Shown: piece by piece, positions 34,737-45,119 of the stretch
Position numbering within the stretch: the stretch's first letter is position 1
How the letters are laid out: each line of letters opens with the position of its first letter
NCBI GenBank assembly: GCA_024699855.1
Contig: JAMPIQ010000002.1
Location: 1,178,001 to 1,242,000 of the forward strand
DNA: 64,000 nt
From: Aphelenchoides besseyi
Lineage: Eukaryota; Nematoda; Chromadorea; Rhabditida; Aphelenchoididae
Direction: 5' to 3'
Translations under genes and position numbers: made by a program
Notes under the pieces: model-generated
Databases searched by the model: none
Told to the model about the DNA's origin: nothing
Seen by the model: the letters and a program-made list of their open reading frames with translations, nothing else

Positions 34737-35033
34737 TTCATTCGATAATAGAAGTTAAATTCTGATTAGAAGAAATCTCAGAATTTGACAACAGAAAATG
34801 AAGCTGTCGATTCTTCAGCGATCGGCTGCTTCAAAACGCCAACAAAAAGTTTGCGTCGCGGAATTCTTGTTTGTGTTTTTAAGATAACAAGATTGTTGGT
34901 TGCAAGTAAATGAAGACGTTGATCATGATTCTAATTTCTATGAGATAAACAAATCAGTCGGCTTCTAATTGACGATCTTAAAGCATAATGGTTTTGAAGC
35001 TCTAGAACTTCCTGACCGGCAAAACGCAGCTCT

Positions 35034-35628
35034 TTGCTGATTGCTTGCAGCAAACGCAACTTTCGAAATCTACACTTTTCTTATGATTGGTTGGTTGATG
35101 GTCCACAAACATTGATAGCTGGTTGTTCAGCTAGCACTTTGCCAAACCACAGTTTTCACGTTGTTGAGTTTGACTCAAGAATACGTCGTGATCTCCTAGT
35201 GTCGAGTTTGATTTTGTTGCCGTCTTTAGTTTCTTGTCTGATTGGAATTGTTGCCTTGACTACATCACCCACTAGGCTACACGCTAGCGTATGACTATCT
35301 TCTTAACAACCATTCACAAGCATTTTAGATTCGAGCAGTTGAGGCGACCAATCAAGGAATTCGGATACATTATCATTCTTCGGTCTACGAAATCGCAAAC
35401 ACGTTCATAGTACATTCTAAGCAATCGGATTTGAGCATCTCACTTGGGATTTTGCCTTGATTTCAAAATCGATCATTTTGACGGTAACTGAATTCATTCG
35501 AACGAAATAATCAAGTTTTCTAGTCGGCCTCATTGATCATCACATACCTGACATTATTGGTGGAAATAGACAGCAGAGTGAAAGCCGATTACATCAACAC
35601 TTTGAATACCACAGCTTCTCTTCCATAG
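35034..35628 (+). CDS. 3' end of a possible gustatory-receptor-like 7TM gene
   Basis: Three exon-like blocks: one with a hydrophobic helix (LLVSSLILLPSLVSCLIGIV) ending at a GTATGA donor, one starting IRAVEATNQGIR, and a last one encoding HLTWDFALISKSIILTSA then SLIITYLTLLVEIDSR before TAG at 35626-35628. The final T-Y-L-x(3)-V/E pattern resembles the last helix of Gr/DUF267-type receptors. The intron before the last helix pair is ambiguous, and the upstream half of a receptor is not visible, so this may be a truncated gene. Confidence 0.35.
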
Positions 35629-35993
35629 CTACTCGGTTATAATAAACATTTCTTCAAGTTAACGATTATTGAATTTCTATTGTGTAATTTTTAAGCATAA
35701 GTCAACAATGAAACAGAGCTTCCAATGCTTAAACTAATAATAATGTGGCTGCTCAAATGACTTCGTGTTACTAAAGAAGCGGTTTGCTCTCAATATGTCG
35801 ACACTTCTTGGCGTCATAATACGACAATGTGATGATATCATCGCTAGCAATCCATTCAACTTGTCTTCAAATTTATAGCATTTAGATTGCTAGGTGAGAC
35901 AGTTTGATGCGTATAAATAGTTTGTTCGTGTTCACAGATTCTTAATGTAACAATTCTTTTATTCGCATAATGAACGGCAAACTCTTCAATTTG

Positions 35994-36223
35994 TCAATTA
36001 CAAAGATCGCAGGTACTTGAACAATAATCTCGCTTGATATCTTCGGGATAAAATGGACTTTCGCAGAAATTGTTTTTAGCCCAATCTGCACAACTTAAAA
36101 ATCCTAATAATCAACGGCCAATAAATAAACTTACCTTTGACTACTGTCCCTGCACTGTGCAACGATAAACTCCAGATTCAAAAATACCAACAGAATCGCG
36201 AACAAAACAAGATGGAAACGCAT
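35994..36223 (-). CDS. Single ShKT-domain secreted peptide
   Basis: Two exons, 36135-36223 and 35994-36093, with a 41-bp intron. The 62-residue product has a signal peptide (MRFHLVLFAILLVFLNLEFI) followed directly by one ShKT domain with the six cysteines in canonical order: C-x6-C-x8-C-x13-C-x3-C-x2-C, ending one residue after the last Cys at TGA 35994-35996. The choice of the TTTTTAAG acceptor, rather than the CAG 8 bp downstream, is dictated by reading frame and by the second cysteine. ShKT domains occur in sea-anemone channel blockers and in many worm secreted proteins; no activity can be inferred. Confidence 0.7.
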
Positions 36224-36617
36224 GTTGCCAATTAACTCGAGGACAACCTCTTAGATTGTTCCTATTCCATGACTTCATATTAGAAGTTATTGTTTGATTA
36301 GGTTTGCGACTAACAATAAGCAGCAACTTGCGTTGTGCTCTTTCGAAATTCAGTGACATCAACAATCAGCGTTTGAGCAGCTGCAAGTTTCGTGACTGTA
36401 AATGGACTTGATCTCCAGTTAAAGCTTCGTTATTGAGGAAGCTTCAAGTCATAAGTGTCATGCTGCCGCCTACTAATAAATCTATTCTTTAGATCTAAAT
36501 GTTTATTCTATTCACAACTTCAGAGATTAAAATACATTCGGTAAGTGTTAGACCATAGTTTGTATTCGTGTTACTGACTTTTAAGGATGTTGAAGAGTCA
36601 AAATGTTCAAACAACTT

Positions 36618-36711
36618 CGAAAAATGGTAGAAGTGTTTTGCGGAAATGTCTACCAACTCGAGTAACTTGTTTTCGTTGTTAATTTCCGCAAAACACTTCT
36701 ACCATTTTTCG
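36618..36711. repeat. Perfect 30-bp inverted repeat (hairpin)
   Basis: Arms 36618-36647 and 36682-36711 are exact reverse complements separated by 34 bases. The arms begin cgaaaaatggtagaag. It could be the pair of ends of a tiny MITE-like element, the relic of an inverted duplication, or a transcribed stem-loop. Confidence 0.85.
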
Positions 36712-37036
36712 GTCGCGAAATCTCACTTCACATTCGGGACAAGGTTCTATGAAATCTTGCAGGTCCGAAAAATCGTGCTACATCGTCCACGTTATCCCGA
36801 ATGGCTATTTGATCTGTTATGGTATGGGTCTTCCATGTTACATTTTCCCGTAGTCTTTGTAGGTTATTTGGAGCCAAAGTAGATCAGCTCCCCCTCCTCC
36901 ATCGTATTTAATTCCGCCAAACTGCAGTTCAGCCCCCCAATTTGCATAATTTTTTTACTTTTCAATCAACTTATCGGTTACAACAACTAGCTCACTAGAA
37001 TGTATGGATTCTGTTGACGTCGCCTCAGAAACTTAC

Positions 37037-37229
37037 CAAAAAAGCCTCACGATTGTTGTCGCGGTAGATACCTTCGGCGATGTACGACTCCAAGAAAACA
37101 ATTCGGGCCTTGTCCATGTTATCCGCATTGCCGGCTGAAAGTTCCTTGGCGCGATTCAATGAATCCTTCATCTGCGACCACAATCCTTCAACGGTGTTTG
37201 TGTTAATAGCAAGAGCGTCGTCAGAAACT
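37037..37229 (-). mobile_element. Transposase remnant, ISXO2/Merlin-like DDE domain
   Basis: A single exon flanked by acceptor TTGTTCAG and donor GTAAGT encodes INTNTVEGLWSQMKDSLNR, matching the conserved hTNtIEglWsxlK block near the end of ISXO2-type (Merlin) transposases, then a helix (FLESYIAEGIYRDNNREAF) corresponding to the family's E-F-x-R/N end. I find no other transposase exons or clear terminal inverted repeats adjacent, so this is probably an immobile fragment or a domesticated exon. Confidence 0.5.
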
Positions 37230-37835
37230 CTGAACAAATAATTAATGGGGTTCAAAATCAATCGATTAGAGGTCAAAATTTGCAAATTTGAGGGACGGAA
37301 ATACGTCAGAACCGGTTATTTTTTCAAGTGTTTCCGATTGATACACTCAAAAAGCTCTTGCGTCGGTCCTCACGAACCGGAGGTGTTACTAAAAACGGTT
37401 TATTAGCATTGCCAGTCGGTATTTGAGTCCACCGGTAAGCCATAATTCACAATTCGTTCGCAAGAAAAGTGTTAATGTGCTGATAAAGTACACTAATCAC
37501 TTGTAAATCAACAACAAGCCAACTGAACAGCCGAGAGCGAGGGCTACGGCCGGAAACAACGTTCGGCGCCAAGTTGGCGATGCGAGTACAAAACGCTTTT
37601 AAGAGACATTTTCAAGGCCGGAACAACTTTAATTACCGTAAGTACCGACATTATCTGGTCTATCTTTCTGCGCAGAACAAGAACTTTTATTCTCGATGTT
37701 CTTCAATTTCTTATGCAAAGGATTGCGGGGTTAAAATCAATTCGGGAAGCCATCTAATTAGCAAACACGAGCACTGACGGGAGTTCGAGATCTTCTTTTC
37801 GCATCTTCAGGTTCTTCATTAGAAATAATTCCAGT

Positions 37836-38024
37836 TTAGTTCGTTATTTCATTGATGAGTTCTCGTCGAGAGACTACAGCACCATCTGATACCTTCATTT
37901 CAGCGAGTTTATCGAATTGATCACGATTATTTTGCAGTCGAATTGATTCAACGCGTGCATCTGTGTCAACGGCTTCGAATGGCAAATCAAAGGGCCTTCG
38001 TATAATATTTGCACTTTGTCGCAC
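37836..38024 (-). other. Orphan C-terminal exon
   Basis: An open stretch ending at TAA 37836-37838 reads RPFDLPFEAVDTDARVESIR, then DQFDKLAEMKVSDGAVVSRR, with the codon use and amphipathic pattern of real coding sequence. An in-frame TAA lies just upstream, so an acceptor (CATAAG or ACAAAG near 38020) would be needed. No upstream exons are identified. Confidence 0.3.
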
Positions 38025-38503
38025 TTATGAAGCAAATGAACACCAAACTGGCATTCCAATTGCAACCGAAAAAACGAACTAAAAGCCACAGAACTGACGG
38101 GCCAAGGAAACGAAACGTTTTCCGTTGAGTCGAGGGCGTTTGTTCGGCCAAAGCGGTGAATTGAGGATTTGAGCTTCTGCTTGTAAAAAGTTTATTGAAC
38201 TGCAAACATTTTTGAACGTCCGGTTACCGCAATCAGTAAGGTGCTGCGTTGCAGAAGTCGCTACAAATAGGTTAATAAGACGGCTTCCGGACAGCTTCAA
38301 AATGTCAAGCGTTTGGACGTTGGCGCTTACAAGAACGAAACTTCTGTTTTAATGTCGGCAAGAATTTCACTTGCGAACTTAATTTCGATGTTTTGGGTTT
38401 GAAAGACACAGAAAATCTTTGCGCATTCGCTAATACGAAAACGAAGATGTTTAGACGTTCACTTTTGTTTGCAAAACACGACAGCAGGTTTCAAAGAGCG
38501 AGC

Positions 38504-38901
38504 TCATTTTCGTGAACAAACGCTTGACATTCTGTAGCTGTACGAAACAATCACATACTTGTTGCAGGCACAAACGTACTGTTGAGCCGCATCGTACCAA
38601 CACTTGGTGTCCGAGTGCCATTGCCGACCGTATTGATCAGCTAAACAACCCTAAGCACAATTGGAAGACTTCAATGCGTCCGATCTCTTACTTCGATTGT
38701 AACTCGCTTGGAAGTGGTAATTCGAACGCAAGAAGCATAGTCGTCACATAACATCGATGTGCCCGGATACACACAATCAGTTGAGAAGCCCGTAGTTTGA
38801 CCGCTGGAATCACAAGTGTAACAAAGAAGTCGTTCAGCATGCGCCATTAAGCTCATTGTCAACAGCGTAGAAGCACAGAAAGCGAGAGTCGAGAATTGCA
38901 T
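38504..38901 (-). CDS. Ly6/uPAR-like three-finger secreted protein
   Basis: The ATG at 38899-38901 starts a signal peptide (MQFSTLAFCASTLLTMSLMA), then LLCYTCDSSGQTTGFSTDC, the LxCYxC start typical of Ly6-domain proteins, followed by C-x(5)-C spacing. After a GTAAGA intron of about 42 bp, an exon gives GCLADQYGRQW and CACN near the end, where Ly6 domains usually finish with CN. The reading can continue past CN to TGA at 38504-38506; a GTATGT donor there may instead lead to an unseen last exon, for example encoding a GPI signal. An acceptor-like TTTCAG lies 5 bp before the ATG. Confidence 0.6.
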
Positions 38902-39551
38902 TGAATCTGAAACTTAACACATTACACGACAAGCATTTGACTCATAGTCTAAAACGGAACACAACTTGTCAATAAGAAGCAACGTGAAAATTGATGGTTT
39001 AAATGTCGAATCTTATCAACTGAAGAGACTCAAGAGTGAACGACGGATAAAGAACGCGGTTGTGAGCTTCTGGTTGTTTTTCCATTTCAATGTCAATATG
39101 CTTCTTATCGATTTCCAGACTCCAGTTATTGAGAAGTGCCTTTCTGTCGCTTATCAGACAAATTAGTAGCTGGAATAGTGGCTGTCTATTCGGAGACACT
39201 TAAGACTGATGTCAGTGTGTTTTTAATCAATGTTGAGCAACGAACTGAAAGCATAAGCTCTCAATGTAAAGTTTAGAAGCTGAAGACAAACATTGAATGT
39301 CGCGTGGTCTCATTTCTCATGGACCTTCCTAATCCAATTAGCTTGTATATCGTTGAACTTGTTTGTTGATACGAGTCCGAAGATAAGTCTAAGGTCTATT
39401 TGTCGGTGCCTAACACAACTCCGCCAACAATCCGAAGGTCGTTGCAATCTGCGAAGTTTGGGCGCGAAAAGCGGGCAACTTTCTCAGGTCCTTCTTCGGT
39501 TTTTGCTTAAATTCGACTGTCGATCGTCTTCGAATTTTGTGTCCATTCACC

Positions 39552-39815
39552 ATGGAATTCTACGACACAGGAATCACATACGATCGTCTCGAATTTCGCA
39601 CGAAATTCAAAGTCAAAAGCGCCGTTTGGAATCCGCAGTTGGACGTTTTGGCGTTGGCGTCTTCGGATGGAGAAATTTGTCTCAAACGCTTCTACTGGAA
39701 AACCGACCCAAAGATACCCAACCATTTGAGAATATCGTCATTTTCGGGATCTTTGCTAACGACTATCACACTTGGATTGTCTTCGAGCCATCATTCATTG
39801 GAATCGTTGCGATAG
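39552..39815 (+). pseudogene. Orphan APC4/EMB-30-like N-terminal exon
   Basis: The ATG at 39552 opens MEFYDTGITYDRLEFRTKF, then VKSAVWNPQLDVLALASSDG and EICLKRFYWK. This matches the start of the WD40 propeller of anaphase-promoting complex subunit 4, where a V-W-x-P-x-x-D-L/V-I/L-A-L-A strand precedes GE-x-x-L-x-R. After about 55 residues the similarity stops and no further propeller exons follow on either strand, so this is a fragment. The assignment rests on one blade and is tentative. Confidence 0.4.
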
Positions 39816-39949
39816 CGTACGATGGAAGATTAGTATGACGTCATCAATCGTACTCGAACAAAACACACGCTTAAAGCAATTAGCACGAGACTCAACAATC
39901 GTTTCGCAGGCATGACTTTTTTTCTAAAGTCGAACAACTAAACTGGAAC

Positions 39950-40132
39950 TCAGTAGTGCAGATGTGTTTTCAGAAACTGATGCCGAAAGTAAAATTCGAG
40001 AAGCAAAACAAGAATCTCCGTGATCATGTTGAATGTCACGAAGATGTAGACGACCACTTGAGCGGTTGCTGGCAGATAGCGAGACAACCCGGTGACAAAA
40101 GCATGATTAATGTCATCCATGCTTTGAAACTC
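39950..40132 (-). CDS. Exon of an unidentified membrane protein
   Basis: After a clear acceptor (TTTTGTTTAG at 40133-40142), 61 codons encode EFQSMDDINHAFVTGLSRYL, a membrane helix (VVVYIFVTFNMITEILVLLL) and a short basic tail ending at TGA 39950-39952. It has the look of the last exon of a small membrane protein or receptor. Upstream exons are uncertain: a possible 42-bp intron with a GTGATT donor leads to a short open stretch with a nearby stop. Confidence 0.4.
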   Translation of the reverse strand, partial: EFQSMDDINHAFVTGLSRYLPATAQVVVYIFVTFNMITEILVLLLEFYFRHQFLKTHLHY

Positions 40133-40718
40133 CTAAACAAAATCATAAATTTGGAACAAAATGACCCAAATCACAAGCTGAGAGAGTCTATGTACAACAA
40201 CACATCATCCGTCTATAATCGTTGCAATTAGAAGAATTGGCGCGTAAGATCGTAGATTCGTGGGTGATCGTTTAAGAACCAGGAACATCACAACGGATTG
40301 ACAATAAGACCAATAATTGAAGAGGTTGTATAGTCGATTGAAGGAATATGGGCAGCATTTTGGAGTCAACATTTTTCCTTCATCAAACGGTTTTCACTGT
40401 ATTAAGATGTCCAGTGAAGGGAACCTTTCCGTCTTCAATGCCAAAACTATTTACTTTTTAAAAGTACAATACTCAAGAGTAAATTTGTAGTTTTCTTGGG
40501 AAACTTGTCGACCTTACAAATATTTAGCGAATACCTGAAGCTTCCCGTTTGTAGGACCCAACATCATTCTTTCTACGGATGACAAAAAACTTCTGCCAGA
40601 GAATACTAAGCAATTCTTGGCATGATAGCGATCTGAAATACGAATGTCAATAACACCAGATCGTGTGCTTAATAGTAAGTTTATTTCAATAAAAATTCAA
40701 GGATTAGTACATCGGAGC

Positions 40719-40925
40719 CTAAAAGTGACAACATATTTCACATCCACCCATTCCACAGCAACCACAACAAAACTCGCAGTCATTAGGTTTGTCCGAAGTC
40801 AATTCGGTCGAGACTTGACGTTCTTTCGACTCTCAAAACTTTTAGATCAGTGGACTCAAATATCTGACGTTCACAACGACGGTCAAAAACAAAGCGACTA
40901 CGATGAGAAGTTTCATTGGATTCAT
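40719..40925 (-). CDS. 53-residue secreted Cys-rich peptide
   Basis: Two exons, 40875-40925 and 40719-40829, separated by a 45-bp GTGAAC...GAGAG intron in phase 0. Exon 1 is exactly a signal peptide (MNPMKLLIVVALFLTVV). Exon 2 encodes SKERQVSTELTSDKPNDC and then a compact Cys-rich end with seven or more cysteines in CC pairs (EFCCGCCGMGGCEICC) finishing HF and TAG at 40719-40721. A TATA box lies about 75 bp upstream on the same strand. No family is recognised; it could be a defence, signalling or cuticle peptide. Confidence 0.55.
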
Positions 40926-41000
40926 TTTGTCAATCAGAAGGTGCTGAAAAGAAGCAATCAATTTGCTTAAACACACGATCTTCTAGCACGTTCTGTGACT

Positions 41001-41008
41001 TTTTTATA
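41001..41008 (-). promoter_or_regulatory. TATA box of the Cys-rich peptide gene
   Basis: TATAAAAA on the minus strand, about 75 bp before the ATG at 40925. Confidence 0.4.
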
Positions 41009-41704
41009 CATCTGATCGTTTAACTGATTGGGCGAATCTTATAGCAGATCACTACTCTCATCAAAATGATAACTTAGAAAACTCATAATTACAATCTGAT
41101 AAGAACTCAAAAGCTGGTGATCATCTTGTTGACGAAAATAACCGTCGTCCAAACTGTCGGGAATTGAACGTCCGTTTTAAATCTTCACAAACTGAAAAGC
41201 GAATGTGCAACAGCTTGTCATCGCAAGTAGTGAACAGAATTGTGAATCATAGGCATCTTGATACTCAACGGGTAAAAGAACTGTGTTTCTAGAATTATTT
41301 TGGCTTGAAATCTCATCATCCACTTGTTGGAATCAAAACTTCTTTGACCAAAAACTTCACAACCATGTTAATACAAACACCCTTTCTTTCAGTCTACATT
41401 GGATCTTCGTGAGTTTAATTTCAAACCAAATAGACGCATTTTAGTCTTAATGGACTTTCATCGTGCACCTGCGCTCTCTAGTCGATTACACAAGTTTGCA
41501 AAAATACCACTCAATTGAGATCACCCGTCTATCAATGTTTATTTAATCTTCAAAGCTGCGCCAACACGCGTCAATAAGTGAGTTTGTTCAACTGCAGTGA
41601 CAGTCAGAGAACGATGACAACTTCCTCTCTATCGTGCAAAGACACCTGTTGACATCATCGAATGACCACCAGACTCCACGATTCGATTTCGCTTCGTGTA
41701 TGAA

Positions 41705-41712
41705 TATAAAAG
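41705..41712 (+). promoter_or_regulatory. TATA box of the ShKT/GK-tail gene
   Basis: TATAAAAG about 65 bp upstream of the ATG at 41777, spaced as expected for a short 5' UTR. Confidence 0.5.
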
Positions 41713-41776
41713 GTCACTGCAAATTACCAATGATCATCATTTCGGTTTTTATTTTCTAACTACTCGTTGATTCAAA

Positions 41777-42427
41777 ATGCGTTTTATTTTTGCTCTAATT
41801 TTTGCTACCACCTTCGTTCTCCTTGTCAATTGCCAGTCAAACGACTTTTCGTCGCTTGAACTAAAAGGAATGTCCGAAGACGACAAACAAGATACCGGTA
41901 TGACCGACGCTTCGAATACAAAAGAAGCCCCGAACGATGCTAACAATGAGCAACAACCAAAAGGCCTTGGACAAAACAAAGGAAAAGATGGGAAAGAAGA
42001 TGGCAAACAGTTGGATGGAGCGGACGATAAGAAGGGGGATACCGGCAATGCCAAGAAAGGAGTCTGTGAGGATCGAAAGAAGCGTTGTAATAAGAAGAAC
42101 TGCAAGAAAGCCAAACTTCGATCGTTGATGAAACGCGATTGTGCGAACACTTGGTGAGTTCATGGTTTTAATTCAATATTCTTCGATTTCAGTGGATTCT
42201 GTCCGGCAGTCGCTAAAGACGGTAAGGATGGGAAGGCTGATAAAGGAACTGCTGGTAAAGGAACTAATGGTAAAGGAACTACTGGTAAAGGAAAAGGTCG
42301 AGGACGTGGAAGACGTGGAAAAGGCCGTGGAAAACGAGGTGGCAAGAAATCGCAAACAAAACCAAAAACGAAACGTGGAGGGCAACCTAAAAAGCCCAAG
42401 AAACAAAGCGAAGTCCTAGCTCGTTAA
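41777..42427 (+). CDS. Secreted ShKT protein with Lys/Gly-rich repetitive tail
   Basis: Two exons, 41777-42153 and 42193-42427. The product (about 203 residues) has a signal peptide (MRFIFALIFATTFVLLVNC), an acidic, Asn/Lys-rich spacer of about 80 residues, one ShKT domain whose last two cysteines (CGFC) come from exon 2, and a very basic tail: four GTAGK/GTNGK-type pentapeptide repeats, then RGRGRRGKGRGKRGGKK. The intron falls inside the antepenultimate-codon CT/TG of the fifth Cys. The domain order suggests a secreted polyelectrolyte, for example a cuticle, eggshell or glue component, rather than a channel blocker. The long opposite-strand ORF here is a composition artefact. Stop at 42425-42427. 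Confidence 0.72.
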
Positions 42428-42691
42428 CTGCTTGTAATACTCGTAATCTAATTGATTAAACTCTTTGAATTCCAACGTTGATAACCACGAAATTAATCTT
42501 CTTGAAGTCGTTGGCTTTGATGGTAAAGACGTGAAATGAGTACTTTGTTTGAAATTAAGTCAATGTTTATTTTTCGGTTTATACAAGTATTTCATCAGTA
42601 ACGAACCGATTAGAACGCTTATCGATAACTTCACACGTCCGTTCTTCACATCTTTTTCCAATTTGTCTAAAAACATTTTTCGTTTTTGCAA

Positions 42692-43992
42692 ATGATTCTC
42701 AATCCCTCAAAGGTTTTGTTGTTGTTATTCAGAGTTTGTGTTGTATTCCCTCAATCCAAAGCTCATCGAATGAACGTGAATGGTAAGTTTTTTGATATCA
42801 AATGAGTCAAAAGCCATAGAAAGTAGTTTTGTTGTAAAGGTCGGTAGCTCATTAGTTAGCAGCTTTCGTCTCTCATTTCTTACCTCCGAAGTTCACGTTT
42901 TTACCGTTGGTTGTGGGGCTTATAAAGACGATTGTGCTCATTACTGCAAAGACGGTTGGTGATGTTCATTGTGATGAGCTTATCTTGTAGAATGGTTGCT
43001 CCAAATGTACTGCGATTTGCGGTGTGTTCATCGTCTCGGCAGAGATAAAAACGATTCCTGCGGGCGTTTGTATGATCCGAACAACTCAACAACCTCGTTT
43101 GTTCCGAAACAACTGCTTCCATACTACTCTCAATTTCCGAATCACGTTGAAGTTGTTGGTTACCGGCTATTTGATGATCTGCAATTAAATGATTCAAAGA
43201 TTTTGATCAAGAATGCTTCTTTCATTGCGACGACGTTCGTCCGTAAAGCTTCGTAAGTGGACTACCAGGTAATAGCTTTATAGTGTTTTTCAGATCGTCG
43301 CGCAGTCTTACTCAAGTGACCATTGGCCTTGCGCCATCAACACAACGTGCTTATCCAGGTCTCATTGAACAAGCTTACAGACAAAATTTAATCTCACAGC
43401 CAATGGTTTCTTTTTTCACATCCGATAATACAGACACTTTTATGATTATGGGAAATTATGATCAGAACATTTGTGAGCAATGGCACTTTTTGCCTTCTCT
43501 TCGTCACGATCATTGGGTATTTCGAGTGGATTCAATAACAATAGGCAATCTCAGCTTCTCCGGTTATAAAAACAACGGCTATAAGGTAAAGGAGACTATC
43601 AATCTTGCATATTTTGTTTGTAGACTTATTTTAATTCGTTCGCTAACAACAAAGAAATTGAACTTCCTAATGAAATCGTCGACCAAATGATTCAGAACAA
43701 CCTCGTCAATGAAACTAATATTCTAGAACTAACAACTACATCTCCCGATCTTAGTATGAATCTCACTATTGATGGCCACGTATATGTTCTCTCGTCTGCG
43801 GTTCTTTGTCGAAGCTTCTCAACGAAAACTCGTGAATGTCTTACAATATTCAAACGATCATCTTCCATTCGATTAACTGAAGAGCCGCCGGTTTCTTTTT
43901 CTGATTTTTTACTCTTTTCGCCGATATGTTTTGCGTTACGTTACGATACGATGCAGATAGGCGTTGGGGCAAATAAAAATATTCGGTTGTAA
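42692..43992 (+). CDS. Aspartic-protease (A1) homologue lacking both catalytic Asp
   Basis: Exons begin at 42692 and 42820, with later ones after the introns at about 42958, 43251 and 43586; each is a short GT-AG. The ATG starts a signal peptide. The pepsin fold is recognisable: SSFVVKVGSS and FRLSFLTSEVHVFTVGC at the first active-site loop, VTIGLAPSTQRAYPGL (the GLGxxxx...P block), MVSFFTSDN, NYDQNICEQWHFLP, HDHWVFRVDSITIGNLSF, and near the end YDTMQIGVGANKN (fD-x(3)-IGfA). The first DTG reads LTS and the second falls in TYFNSFANN, so both catalytic aspartates are missing. It is therefore probably a non-proteolytic secreted binding protein. Stop is TAA at 43990-43992. Confidence 0.68.
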
Positions 43993-44189
43993 TCACGAGA
44001 TCAAACAATATTGGGCTTGAGATATGTAGGGATTGGGCTTGAAATCAGAATTGGATTTGAGATTTTTAAGACTAGAATTGAACGTGAAAGCTAACAGATT
44101 TGGCTAATTGGTCATGACATTTCAAAGAACAGAAATTTAATTTGAAAACTGACTTTTAAGGATTCAATAAATTTATCACAATACACATT

Positions 44190-44860
44190 CAATTATAAGA
44201 CAGTTCAATTGCTGCTGAACGACTGTTCCGAATCGTTGGATTGTTGTTGCTGTTGAACGACCAGTGCATTGGCCGTGAGTTGGCTAGCGTAGTGGGCTCG
44301 GTCGCCAACGACTGTCGCTCAATGTTGCAAGCATCGAGTAGACCTCAAATTCAAGCTTGAGATTATACTTTGAGACTAGCTTGCCTTGCAAACTCGCAGT
44401 TTGGAGCTTCCTCTGCAGCTGCAAAATCTGATTTCGAAGCTTCTCAAATAGTGTGCAAATGCGATCCAGGATTCGGCTTGCTTCACGGTCGGTTCCCGAA
44501 ACCTAGAAACAAATCGATGGAACCAAATTCAAACTTACCTTAGCATGTAATTCGTCTCTCGATTGAGCTCGATGGTCGGCCATTACTAGAGTTCGAATGG
44601 ATCGAGTGTTGACTGATAGCTGCAGTCTATGTACTACTTTGGATTTGTCAGTTGGCACGCTCCAGTTCGATCTGGCAACGTTGATTGGACTGCGGGATCT
44701 GTTCGTTTCGAATTCCCTGTAGTCATAGGCAAAACAAAAGCGCGTCACAAAGATCATCGCCAATCCAGTAAGTTTGTCCGTCCAGTATATCGAGAGGAAT
44801 AGTCGAAAGCGGTCTTTTTGGGACCGTCGATGTTGCTGACACAAAAGGTAACTCTCATTG
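44190..44860 (-). pseudogene. Decayed coiled-coil protein, possibly intermediate-filament-like
   Basis: On the minus strand, after an acceptor (TTGTTTCTAG), an open stretch encodes a heptad-patterned helix (SRILDRICTLFEKLRNQILQ, LQRKLQT) and KYNLKLEFEVYSMLATLSDS, which loosely resembles the end of an intermediate-filament rod (LK-x-L-x-x-EI-x-x-Y-x-x-LL). Preceding coding-like stretches (LQGIRNEQIPQSNQRCQIEL) are interrupted by stops, and a Gln-rich end (QQQQQSNDSEQS) lies in another frame. I read this as a degenerate gene; the family guess is weak. Confidence 0.3.
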
Positions 44861-45119
44861 AATATCTGGCTCGAAAACGTGTAATCCCGATCGGAAGCTC
44901 ACTTAAGACTCCTGACCTTTAGACAGAGTTCTTGGTTCAACCTCAATAGCCATAAGCGAATCAGACGATCTTCGAAACTCGTAAACGACCCGAACGTCTA
45001 TAGCCAGTCGACTAACATGATCTGCAGAACTGTTTCCCCACACAAAACCACAAGTGTGTTTCAATACCACAACCCAACAAGCACGCACGAAACGACTTCC
45101 AAGCATTTCTTACCCTCCA

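Noticed and set aside
41749..42163. Long opposite-strand ORFs over the ShKT/GK gene
   Set aside because: They mirror the Lys/Glu-rich and Gly-rich sense coding sequence; the sense frame has a signal peptide, ShKT cysteines and a consensus intron.
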